Positions 31,317-41,474 of a DNA stretch of 64,000 nt are shown here, piece by piece. The notes under the pieces were generated by a model. It ran no database searches, was not told the origin of the DNA, and saw only the letters and a list, made by a program, of their open reading frames with translations. Numbering within the stretch: position 1 is the first letter of the stretch; every line of letters starts with the position of its first letter. Source of the stretch: Heliocybe sulcata (taxonomy: Eukaryota > Basidiomycota > Agaricomycetes > Gloeophyllales > Gloeophyllaceae); assembly GCA_004369045.1 (NCBI GenBank), contig ML213516.1, forward strand, positions 651,271-715,270, given 5' to 3'. The position numbers were made by a program, and so were the translations under genes.

Positions 31317-32320
31317 AGTCTGACCATATCTTCTTATATCGATGAAGTCTCTCCTGAAATATTCGAGAAGCAGGCCTATACGCAGACCGTCCGGGGTTTA
31401 CGCGATGAGGTATCGTCGCAAGAGGTCAGCGGTCAACGCTCGCTTGTACTGGATCTCATTGATCTATTTGTGTCTATTCTATAAATTCCGTCAACGCTTT
31501 CGCCAGCGATGCGCATGATGGCGCACCAAAATGCAAATGACCTTGGGGTAAATCTTGGCTGAATCGCGCGCCGTGAGCTTCACCTATAACGGTTTCGTCG
31601 TAGTTTATGATAATTGACAGACGACCGCCGGGGAAAGGGAGAGGAAGATATGACATGCGTCCAGGAGCGCTCTGCGCTGATGCATGCAGCTGGCTTGCTA
31701 TGATTAGCTAGGAGCGACATGTCGAAATCAAACATATTGGAACCGTAGAAGAAATAAAAGCATGGGTGGTGCTCTCGAGGTGGACTTGCCGATATTGTGA
31801 CGGTTGAAATTTCGTCGCTCCGGGCACCGGCACCGGCAAGTCCTATAGAGTGAAAGTACACGGATGCATACATTCTCTAGAAGAGGAATTGAAGTTATAA
31901 TAATCACGGTACGTACACTATGATGCATGAAGGTTCAAACCTCTATATCACACTCCGGATGTTGCTACTATGAAACCACGCAAGGCTAGTTAGTGCATTC
32001 GTACTCCGTTAGACTAGTATTCGTCCTCGGGAGACAGAAAATAATGCTAGGCAATAAACGAGCGCATAGAGTATTGTACTAGGCGTAAACGAGGAGGCTA
32101 CAGATGTACATGTGAAGGGCAGGGTCCGTAGCTGTGAGCTGCAAAAAGAAGGGATAATTTATAGTAATGCGGTGCGAAAGGTGTAGAGGTGTAGTGTGGC
32201 ATGTTATAGTGGATGATGTACGATATTTGTAGTAGTCTTCTTGTTCTTGTCTTCTAGTCTCCCCGTGTCCTGGATCCGGATGTCGTCCATACGCAAGCAG
32301 AATCTTGAACGTCCTGGGCT
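31317..32320. other. Intergenic, nothing identified
   Basis: Promoter side of the carboxylesterase and 3' flank of the gene ending at 32321. Only short frames; no repeat or RNA gene recognised. Confidence 0.5.
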
Positions 32321-33814
32321 TCAAGCTCTCGAGCCAGTCCACTGCACCCAACCACTCGGAATGGCCCTCCTCCTCTTCGTCCCCGCCCTCTCAAACGTCC
32401 CCATCGTCGTCCACGCATCCTCCTCCCCGTCCCCATCCCTCACACACCACTCAAACCCATCTTCATCTTCCTGGTACCTCGCCGCAGCCCGCAGCCGAGT
32501 CGCACTCTCCGCCCGATGCAGATGCCTCCGCAGACTCTTGATCGAGTGCTGCCTTTTCGGCGGCACGAGTAGCCGTGCTAGATCGATCTCGCCCTCTTCC
32601 TCATCGCTGCTTTCATTCTCATCGTACTCCGCCTCGATGGCTTTCGCGTTCCTGCCATGGGACCCTTCAAAGGACAACGACAGCGCGTCGCCCTCAACGC
32701 ACGTGCTGGCCAGCGATGGCAACCGGTCCTTACCCACGTCCCGCGGGCGCTTGACGCTTCCACGGCCACGTCGGACGCTCTTGATGCTGGGCGTGCGGGA
32801 GGGGCATCGGGACGCCGGCGCAGACTGGCAGACAACTTGTGTGGTGCTCACCACCGGGGCAGTGCTCGAAAGAGACCGCGTAAGGATGATCGTGGGCCGC
32901 ATCACCAGAGTCCGGTTCGTCCGGTCTGATAAGGCCGAGTGAGACCGCTTTGACTTTGCGCGGCGGACAGACGAAGCGGGGAGGTCAGTTGTGCCAGGAC
33001 CGCCGAGGTGAGCGCCTGGAACACCGCTCCCGAGGACAGCTTTGGTCACGACCTCAAGCCAAGTAGGAGGTAACGGTGGCTGCGACGAGTTATCGTCATC
33101 TAGAGAAGGTATCTCCGCTGCGTTCGAGGAAGCCGGTCGCGCTTGGGGCATATGCGGTGCGGAAGCCATATGCCGAAGGTAGGCTCGAGCCCGGGATGGC
33201 GGAAGAGCTTGAATACAACTGTTACCGGGCTTTGGGCGAACAATTGAGCGAGTATGCGGCAACTCCCTGTGGAGATGCTGATAAGCCCCTGAGCTAGAAT
33301 CTGGCGACGGGGTCCGTTTCCGCTCCGGATAAGCGACATTGACGTGGTGAGACTTGAGCGAGGACGTGCGGGAGCTCTCTGCGTCCATAGAAGAGTTGGA
33401 GGACGGGGAGCCGGCTGGTGTGGCGTGTACAAGAGCAGGGGTGGCATGACGGTTCCCAGAGTTGTTCGAGGTTCTTTCTTCTTCCTTTCTCGTCCCCATG
33501 AGCCCAGTAATGAAATCGACGACGGCACCCATGCTCATTGAACCCCGCCGCTCAGATTCACCCTCCTCTTCATAACGTTCAGCCTCCGGGGTAAATACCC
33601 GAGTCTCCTTGTATCCCGCCTCTCTCAGCAAATCCTCTAGGCGTTCATAAGTATCCGTCCTCGTCTGGAGGGGCACGCGAGTCCGAGGATTGCGCGAGAG
33701 TTCGGAAGGGTACCGAGCGGAAGACGATCGTGAGAGACGGCGTGGCATCAGAGCAGATGTAGAAGAACTGTCGGTCTGTGGTAGCTGAGCAGATACAGGC
33801 ATGGCCGTTGACAT
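32321..33814 (-). CDS. Large disordered hypothetical protein
   Basis: Single open frame of 497 residues from the first ATG at 33814 (MSTAMPVSAQL); the frame continues six codons upstream from a GTG. Composition is Ser, Arg, Pro and Glu rich. Two short stretches look ordered: TYERLEDLLREAGYKETRVFTPEAERY (about 50-80, a helix-strand motif) with DFITGLMGTRKEEE after it, and a central PPTWLEVVTKAVLGSG. An acidic block (EYDENESSDEEEGEIDLARLL) precedes a C-terminal segment with FEWCVRDGDGEEDAWTTMG. I know similar proteins from other mushroom genomes only as hypothetical. Nuclear or scaffold roles would be guesses. Possible extra 3' exons cannot be excluded. Confidence 0.65.
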   Translation of the reverse strand: MSTAMPVSAQLPQTDSSSTSALMPRRLSRSSSARYPSELSRNPRTRVPLQTRTDTYERLEDLLREAGYKETRVFTPEAERYEEEGESERRGSMSMGAVVDFITGLMGTRKEEERTSNNSGNRHATPALVHATPAGSPSSNSSMDAESSRTSSLKSHHVNVAYPERKRTPSPDSSSGAYQHLHRELPHTRSIVRPKPGNSCIQALPPSRARAYLRHMASAPHMPQARPASSNAAEIPSLDDDNSSQPPLPPTWLEVVTKAVLGSGVPGAHLGGPGTTDLPASSVRRAKSKRSHSALSDRTNRTLVMRPTIILTRSLSSTAPVVSTTQVVCQSAPASRCPSRTPSIKSVRRGRGSVKRPRDVGKDRLPSLASTCVEGDALSLSFEGSHGRNAKAIEAEYDENESSDEEEGEIDLARLLVPPKRQHSIKSLRRHLHRAESATRLRAAARYQEDEDGFEWCVRDGDGEEDAWTTMGTFERAGTKRRRAIPSGWVQWTGSRA

Positions 33815-35072
33815 TATGCCACTGGCGTGCACTATGCACTTGGATTAATACTCGAGCTAGGGGCCGACCGCGCGCATCAACAGCCTCGCTGCAAAGGGAC
33901 GAAAGAGGTGAGGTGCGCAGACGGCAGTAGAAGGCCTTTTGAAAGACGCACCTCTTGAACGTGATATTATGCCTCTACCCAGGCGGGTCAAAGCGAACTT
34001 CGCAACGACGCTTCTACAAGATTATAATGGTTTGTCTTAGAGTTGTTTTGAGGAGGAACAAGGACCTGCCGGCGTTTCGTCGTACAATATCGGGAATTTC
34101 TGTCTTAGTTTTAAACTATAATATCTCATATTAATTACAGTGTATTATTATTCAATACAATATAATTACAATCAAAATTCGACTCGGAGCGCCTCTGCCT
34201 AATAACGGGCTTCTAGAGTGTCCATTCTGCTTTACAGTGTAGCTACAGCTTGTGATAATGCAAAGGATGTCAAAATCCAGGATGTCCAAAATCGCATGCC
34301 GAAGTGGCGAATGAGATCCAGTACTTACTGTCATTTGACTAGTTATGTAAATGTTTTACATAACTGTCCAAATCGACTCTCATATGGCCTGTGTCGCTAT
34401 GATTCCTTCTAGGCATTGGAACCATACTTATATTTATGGACTGGCAGAAGCTGGAGCTTTGGAGAGGTATGACACACTCTGTGAACGTGCCGGACTTGGA
34501 GCACCGAGATCACTCACCGCGCCTTTTCTCATTTATTTCTTCCTATTCACTCGGTTTTTGACCACCCGGGTCTTCATAGAAATGTTTTTTGAGTATATAT
34601 ACATATTAGAAAAAAGTTACAGAGCTGCCACCCAAGGGTAATACCTGATTTGAACAGTTCTGTAAAAAGCCACGTTTTTACAGATCAAATGATAGTATTT
34701 CTTGTTTGTGGTAATCCCATTACAATTATGAAAGTAAATTTCCAGCATATTTTCCAATGGCATCACAAGCCTTCGCTCGGCTATCAAACTGAGCCACGCG
34801 GAGAAGAAAGCTTAGGAGACTGTCACACGAAACCGCATATCATTAATATTTATCATTCCCAGCAGCGAGGTTTGACCGTGATCGTATCGCTGGGGTTGGA
34901 TGGAATTATATCCGAACGCGCGATCAATGGTCCGAGGTTGTCGCGCGCATTACGATTGTTGTTGAAGCGGCCAGTTACCATTTGTACGGCAAACGGGTCC
35001 CAAAACGAGGGTTCTACATTGCATCATGGGCAAACAAGATGGTACATGGATCGCATGACTCAACCGAAGAAA
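33815..35072. other. Intergenic, AT-rich, nothing identified
   Basis: About 1.26 kb between the start of the 497-residue gene and the 3' end of the PTEN-type gene. A plus-strand frame near 34.35-34.64 kb and another near 34.65-35.16 kb lack family motifs and do not look coding. Confidence 0.45.
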
Positions 35073-37680
35073 TCAAGCCTGTGCCACCTGCTTGGCCTCC
35101 ATCGCGTTCCCTTCACCCATCGCAGCAACGGCAGCGGCAGCATTGGCAGCAGTCTCTGACTTCACTCCAGCCGCAGTCTCGACGCTAGTAGCTCGCAGCG
35201 GAGGCTCCACCAGCTCATGAGCTTCGCCTGGGGAAAGCTGCTCCAGTGTGACCTCAACATCGATAATACTCGCGCCAATCCCCAGCGGGAAGTCGACGTC
35301 TTTCTTCTGGAAGACGAGGGGGAAGGGTTCTGTTGACGTGGACGACCATTCGGGCGGAATATGGAACTGGGGGATGAACCAAAACCAGCCCATGAATATC
35401 TGCCACATACGTCAGAGATCTGCGGGAGTGGACTCTGTAATAAGGAACGCACCTGGCCCATGTACATCTTTACCCGAAGCTCCCGGGAAGGATCGAGGAT
35501 GATGCCACGGTCACTGATTCCTTGCTCCTCTGCTCGGGGTACAACCTCATGGATGGAGGTGGCTTCAGATTTCGCAAATCCAGACTTGCTAGACTGGACT
35601 CCCGTGCTTTGTATATCATCCTTAATGCGTCCCCAACTCTCCTTTGATAGGGGCTGAAGGGCGTAGGTGTATATCTTGCCATCCTAAAGTTAATGTTATG
35701 AGTTCGCATAAATGAAACATGTCGATCTACCCAGACCTTCTCGTCTTCCTCCTTCTTAACTTCCTCAGGCTTAGGCAGACCCAGCCTCGCGAAGCTCCTG
35801 ACCATCTTGACCTGATCCCATTTCCCATCCTTGAACAATTCACTCAGTTCCTTCCCTTCAGTCTCCACAATACCCTTCCTCCTTTTCCCTAGGTCTCCAT
35901 CCTCACTCCTACTTGCCTTCTCCCACTCCTCCAGAGTCTCCACAAATTCATCATCATACCTCGCCAGCGAGACCCACACCTGTCCCTCGCCCGTCGCTGT
36001 CTTCGCGAACGTATTCCTATCGATAATCGCGTTGACTGCCTTTACTAGATTTGCCTTCACCCCCGTTGGCTCGCGCATGCGGATCTTGATCTCCTGCAGG
36101 CGAATCTTGGGCTTAGGCTGCGTGGGGGGAGAGAGCGACCAGAAGTTGGGTGGGCCCTCGTGGGCCAATAGAAGCGACCAGTAGGAGAGCCATCGCCGCT
36201 GGCTTGGGATGCTGACGCCTTGTTTGACTTTCTTAAGCTTCGTGACATCCTTGGAGGGAGAGCGTGGCCTCATCCGCTTGGAAGTGTGGAGGTTCAAGAC
36301 ATGCTGTAGAGCTGCCGTTGACGTCGCGCTGACAGGAGTTCCGGACTCTGAGCTAGGGAGATTATTCTCTGAGACAGGCCTGGGCGAGGATGTAGCTTTC
36401 CTATCGATGATAGCCTCTGTACCTGAGGTCGAGGCGGTACCCTGATCGATTTGGACCGGCGAACTTTCCGTCGATTGCCTCGTATCTGCGGTCACTTCAG
36501 CAGCCTCGTCATCTGAAGGCATAGCGTCCATGAGCTCTTCCGCACGCTCTTCTACCAATTGGACGTTCTTGGAACCGTCCGTGGTGGGCAAATTAACTTG
36601 GGTCAACAAGTATGAGCAGGCCATCGTGCCCGATCTGCCCTTTCCAGCTGCAATCAATTAGCTGCGTTCACTTTCGGTGCAGCGGTGGGTTCAACGTACC
36701 TTTACAATGGAGTGCGGCGACTCTGTCTGGGGATCCCTCCAGCCATACTCGGATTTCTCGTGCGACCAGAGGAAGGATTGCGAGGGGCGGAGCGCTAAAT
36801 GTGTATAAATCAGTCACCTACGCTGCGCTAGGCTCGTAAACGGGTCATTCAAGCTCTCCGGCAGAATTAGACATGGAAGTCTGTATAAAACCAACCCTGC
36901 CATCACCAGGGTCGTATTCCCTGAGTGCATGGGCCCACAAAGCGAGTAGTAACGCCACCACACTTGAACTCCTGAGGCGACGAAATATCTCGACAAGCAA
37001 GTCATGCAGGGGCCATGCATTGCAGTCGCTAGACCACGTAAGCCTCCGTGAAATCGACATAGCACGAAATCCATTACTAAGAAGCGCCACCGACAAGGGA
37101 ACCACCAAATGACCGTCCCATCATTGATAGCGGCGGCGCGGATCCTGGCAAGTGCTTATCACCCGATGGAAGCATCAGCAAGTTTTCGCCGAATTGTTGC
37201 TTCTGCCAGGCGGACGTTTAGATCGCAGCAGTATGTGCAGTGCACTATTCCTGAGACCGGGGCTCCGCAATACTGAAACATTGTTTTCACTTGAGGAAGT
37301 AAGCGTGATACCTACTGATGATCGGGGAAGGGATATCTGCTAACTCGCCCATCAAAAAAGCTAGCGGGGTACGAGTTCTCCCTGATGGGACAGAAATTGA
37401 ATATCCAGTAGTTCTTTCCGTGTCGGTGTTCGAGGAACTTCTTGGCGTCCTCTCTGCGATTGCGATATAGGCCCTCTATTCCCGTGGCGGGGTAGCCCAT
37501 GACGATTACTTGGTCGGTGATATATGCCAAGTCTGCAATGGGAGACATCAGACGAACGATCAAGATATTGATGCAGAAGGTGCACTGCGAAATCGGAAGC
37601 TCACCTAGTTCGACATCTAGCGTTTCATCTTTAAATCTGGCCTTGTTTCCGGAGACGATGCGACGAATGAAGTCGGCCAT
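35073..37680 (-). CDS. TEP1: PTEN-type phosphatidylinositol-3-phosphatase (Tep1)
   Basis: Six exons (37680-37605, 37532-37316, 36794-36700, 36647-35737, 35683-35453, 35399-35073) sum to 1857 bases and 618 residues with all phases consistent. N-terminal landmarks of PTEN are present: RIVSGNKARFKDE, DLAYITDQVIVMGYPATGIEGLYRNRREDAKKFLE, WIFNFCPIRE and RYPFPDH. The signature loop is HCKAGKGRSG, so the catalytic Cys and Arg and both PTEN-type lysines are kept. An acidic, Ser-rich insert of about 110 residues follows the phosphatase core. A tensin-type C2 domain comes later (VWVSLARYDDEF; ELRVKMYMGQ; FPLVFQKKDVDFPLG). The enzyme should remove the 3-phosphate of phosphoinositides at membranes. The intron before the signature exon is 521 bases, ten times longer than its neighbours. 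Confidence 0.9.
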
Positions 37681-37959
37681 GGTGAGGGTACAGAGGAGAA
37701 TATTGTAGCTGTAGCATTGTGATTGTGGCCTCCAGCCCCGCACGTATGATGAAGTGAAGTCATAGCTGGGACTGGGATTTAGACATTTAACATCGGCGCC
37801 CAACATTTTCAAGTCCCGACAATCAAGCTGCCGTAAACTTGGCTGCATATCGTATCATACGTATGCCTTCTGCGAAATGAATAAAGACAAAGCTTGCCAG
37901 TCTGAGTATCGCAAACAGTTCTGTAGTACTGTGGCGGTGAAATGCGCCAAGCAGTATTG

Positions 37960-38990
37960 CTAGGAGAGTCTACCCAAGAGTCTTCTTGTTATTTTAATAT
38001 TTGAATCTTCGTTATTGCCATTTGTGATGTCTAATATGGGCTCAAGATTTGAATCTTGAGAAGCACTGGCATAGCTTGAGTTCCCACGATCATAACTGTA
38101 GCAACGGATCAGATTCACCTTTCTCCTCCTTCCAATGGCGGCGTTGCCTTGAGGCTTAGGCGCCTTTCTCGCCAGTTGCAGCGCCGCCGAGCTTGGTCCC
38201 GAGCCTACAGCAATGCTATCGTTCGCTCTGAAGGCAGTCTGGTTTTCCTTTTCACTTTCAGGCGAGCTTTCCCATATTTCATCCTGTAGAAGTGACCTGA
38301 CCTTGTGAGAAATTGTTAGGACTGATCTGCTGCTGGATAGTGCTGGTCTCGTTTGCTAATGTCGTCCAACTGCTCTGGTCGCCACTCCTTTACTGTGTGT
38401 GCGTTACACTCATGCAAGGTGTATTCTGTCTAGGCGAGTTTCAATCTCTTCAATCAAATATCTCTACTCGATTTGGATGGGCATAGTGGAATTGGGGTGC
38501 ATCTGCTCTTTGGTGTCTGTTCTCCACCATCTTCAATTTGCTGGAAAGATAGTCTTTGTTTGAGACTGCTAACAGCCATTAGAGTGTATCTGCTACGGGC
38601 ATTACCGCAAATCCGTATCCTAAACGACTCGAGCCGTGTGCCAGAATGACGGCGCAGTGGCGCTTGGCACTTGGCGATGTATCCCACTATTCCAAAGCGT
38701 CGATGGCTTTAGACCAGAAAATCTCTGGCAACCACTGTAGCGGATATGCTGTCTTTGGACCTGCGGATAACCCCAGGACATCTGCCGTCCTGTACTCGCA
38801 AAGGCGTACCTGCGACGGGCACGGGAATCACACCCAGCTACCGTACTGTTGCGAATTTAGGCGACGCAATAGCCATGATTGGCTGTGGCGATGGGGACCG
38901 GAGACGAGGCAGTCTCCGGGACATGGGACATAGGCGACGCGAACCATGTCCTGGCCGGATTCTCGGCGAACATTCTGTGGTCTTGTCCAT
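37960..38990 (-). CDS. Unrecognised spliced protein gene
   Basis: My best model has five exons (38990-38847, 38809-38688, 38540-38468, 38429-38394, 38283-37960) and gives 232 residues in frame. Protein-like stretches are YRTADVLGLSAGPKTAYPLQ, WLPEIFWSKAIDALEYKLK, APQFHYAHPNRTEYTLHE, then a Ser/Glu-rich part ESSPESEKENQT, a basic patch IGRRRKVN and the C-terminus TRRLLGRLS. The first intron would be only 37 bases. The fourth could alternatively be a 39-base intron, which would add about 24 residues (KEWRPEQLDDISKR) but then leave the frame of the last exon. No domain is recognised. It lies 280 bases upstream of the PTEN-type gene on the same strand. Confidence 0.42.
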
Positions 38991-39331
38991 GGTGGGAGGT
39001 ACGTAGGAGGTCAGAGACTGTAGTTCCTGGTCTCAAAGGATGCTAGGATTTCCCTCTTGGCGAGTGTTGGAGGAGCTTACGCAACGGAAGGCCCGGGGAT
39101 ATGTTGCCTAAGGTCGCGACAGTACAGTATCTCCTTACATGGGAGCATACCTGCAGATTAACCCGGGTTAACCTGTGCCACTAGTCCCTACTTCGGAGTG
39201 GTTCCTGTCGCTTACATCTTCACTCTCTCGTTCAATTTGCTTACTTACACTTCCATTCAGGCCTTCTTTGGAGAATGGACCCACTAGAAATGCCTCGCGC
39301 ATTCTGCATTGGTGCGGGCGATTTCTTCCAG
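38991..39331. other. Intergenic / unresolved 5' region
   Basis: Lies between the divergent unrecognised gene and the membrane-protein gene. It probably holds the first exon of the latter, which I could not place. Confidence 0.35.
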
Positions 39332-41037
39332 GTTTTCGCATTGCCCTACCGGCACATTTGCGACGCCGGTACAATGGACAAGACTTACATATTTCTTTCC
39401 AGCACAAGATGTCCTCATCAACATCGGATCTTTTGTTCTCGCCGGTGTAACCGCCTCCTTTACTCTGGGTGCCATGTTATCCCAACTGCGGCCATACACC
39501 TTGGCCGGTTTCACTCCTTCGTGAGCGATATGCCCTGTCCTTCTGCATTCGATTCTTGACATAGGTGTTCCAGATCATTTTCATGGCATCCTCGCTACCT
39601 ATTACTTACAGCTGTCCTTCCGGCGGTAGCTTCTGTTGTGTATATAGCTGTCCTCCTTCGACTTGATGCCGTCGTTCCCATGGATGACCTGCAATGCGAG
39701 GCCACTCGTCCTATCTGGTAAGCGGCCTCGATGATTCCTCGTAGTGCAGAGATTAATGTATCTGAAACAACAGGGTCCGCTTGCTGGGCTATGCCGGCGT
39801 CCCTTTGCTGTTGTCCATCCCCAATCTGGTTGCCTCGTCCTTCCTGGCCTTTCGGATGATTCAGAAGCAAGGGATCCCCAGTCGACTCGAGTCCAATAGC
39901 AGGGGATGCAGCTATATACGACAAAACACCATGGATGGTCTTACGCCCCTCCCGATACGAAGACATTCTCGGCGGAGCAAGTCCCTGGAATTCCGGGCGA
40001 GCGCCGAGGTCCGCAACGAGAATACGCCGACTCCTACAGCCTCACAACTGGCAGTAGCCACCCCTATTGCTATACCCTCGCCTACATCTTCCGCTGTCTT
40101 TTCTAGTCCCCACCTGCTTCAGTCTCCGGGCCGGATTCCTACCAGCCCAGAGGTGGCTTCATTCGCCAACAAGTATCACCTGCCATTCAATCGTCGGCCC
40201 AGGCAGTCACCGTCCCCCGACCTTCGCCCGGCCTCGCGCACTCGTTCATCCGCTTACTTCCCGTCCGATACGTCGATCTCGTCCGTGTTCCCTACGTTCG
40301 CACCCCCATCTCGTTCCGGCAGTGTCAAAAGCTCGGTCAAGTCTCTCCCTGCATTTCCAGATCATCTCGACGCCCTGCACTACAACGGCGTATCGAGTAG
40401 AGACAATGAACCTGAACTCAGCTTAATCAAGATGGTGTCTTCCACTGCTGTTGGAGGCGATGCGGAGAGCGAGTTGCGATGGGCGAGGCGTTTCTCAATG
40501 TCCAAGTCCGAACTGGAGTTCGTTAGAGACATAGAAGCCGAGAATGGGACTGAAGAGTCCTATGAGCCGACGTATGTTCGGCGTAATCCGTTGAGTAGTG
40601 CGTCATTGTCGGCTTTTCTCCGCTTGATTCTGTTGATCGGACTGTTTGTCTTCCTTGCCAGACATGATGCGCGACAAGACGACTCCGCCCCCTGTGACCA
40701 CTCCGCCTGTTCTCGGGCATATCGTCATATTTCAGATGTGAGTGCATCCGCGTTGGACACTTCTTGGGTGACGCTCACGGCGTCCGCAGCGTTCTATCTA
40801 TTGTCCAAATTCTGGCCTCGATTACGACTTTGGTTGATGTTGCAAAGCGACGAACTATTCCTACGTCCTTCGGAACGCAGCACTTTGCGCTGCTGCTGGC
40901 AGCCTGGTGTCCTTGTTTTATCTTCGGTAAAGCATCACGCGTCTCCCCAAGTGCATCAGCTAACCGGCAGGAATACAGGTTCGATACCAGGCGTCCGGCA
41001 ACGCCTCATGTTTTGGAAGCGTCGTCGATTCTCATGA
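39332..41037 (+). CDS. Fungal multi-pass membrane protein, first exon unresolved
   Basis: Supported exons are a first one ending at 39520, then 39565-39717, 39774-40643, 40790-40926 and 40979-41037, all in phase. The first exon's start is not fixed; 39332 follows a plausible acceptor and there is no ATG in that frame before the first membrane segment. Hydrophobic segments are INIGSFVLAGVTASFTLGAML, YLLLTAVLPAVASVVYIAVLL, LLGYAGVPLLLSIPNLVASS, LILLIGLVLSIVQILASITTL and HFALLLAAWCPCFIFG. Between the third and fourth is a long Ser/Pro-rich cytosolic-type loop of about 250 residues. The C-terminus is basic (RLMFWKRRRFS). The arrangement is like fungal seven-helix receptors with a long third loop, but no receptor family is recognised. 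Confidence 0.6.
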
Positions 41038-41474
41038 CGCGCTCTGCTCCGTCGATTCCTTATCGCTTTCTTGTATAAATGTTGCTCGTGCTTGGATACC
41101 CTCACACACTCCCTTGTCTAGCGAAATCTTGCTTGCAGGATCAGCAGTGTATTGCTGTGTATTAGCATACTCAGGTGTATTACCATAGGATTATCTGTAA
41201 TGGAGGTAACTAATTTATGTTTATATCTGTTCAACAATCTCCGAGTGCTAGAACAAATATGAGTCGTGAAGGCAACTCTAGCTAAGCGGTAGGAGCCTCG
41301 ACGGAAGCTGCCGCGCCGGATCCTGCTCTTTCCTCTTTCCATTCATCTACCACTGCCGCTATACCCACCACGACACAGAGAGCTGGCTTCTTTCACGACT
41401 GAATCCTTAACGTATATTGCTTTGATTCCTTCTTTCTACTCTCTTTTCACTGGCGGCAGAGGCAGATCCGAGTT
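41038..41474. other. Intergenic, upstream of the Tao3/Mor2 gene
   Basis: 437 bases between tandem genes. A CT-rich stretch precedes the start codon at 41475. Nothing else recognised. Confidence 0.45.

Noticed and set aside
32079-32351. 90-codon frame overlapping the end of the 497-residue gene
   Set aside because: Different frame, mostly 3' flank, no sign of a splice that would join it.
36814-37112. Frames of 80-90 codons in the long PTEN intron, both strands
   Set aside because: No recognisable motif, and the flanking exons join cleanly without them.
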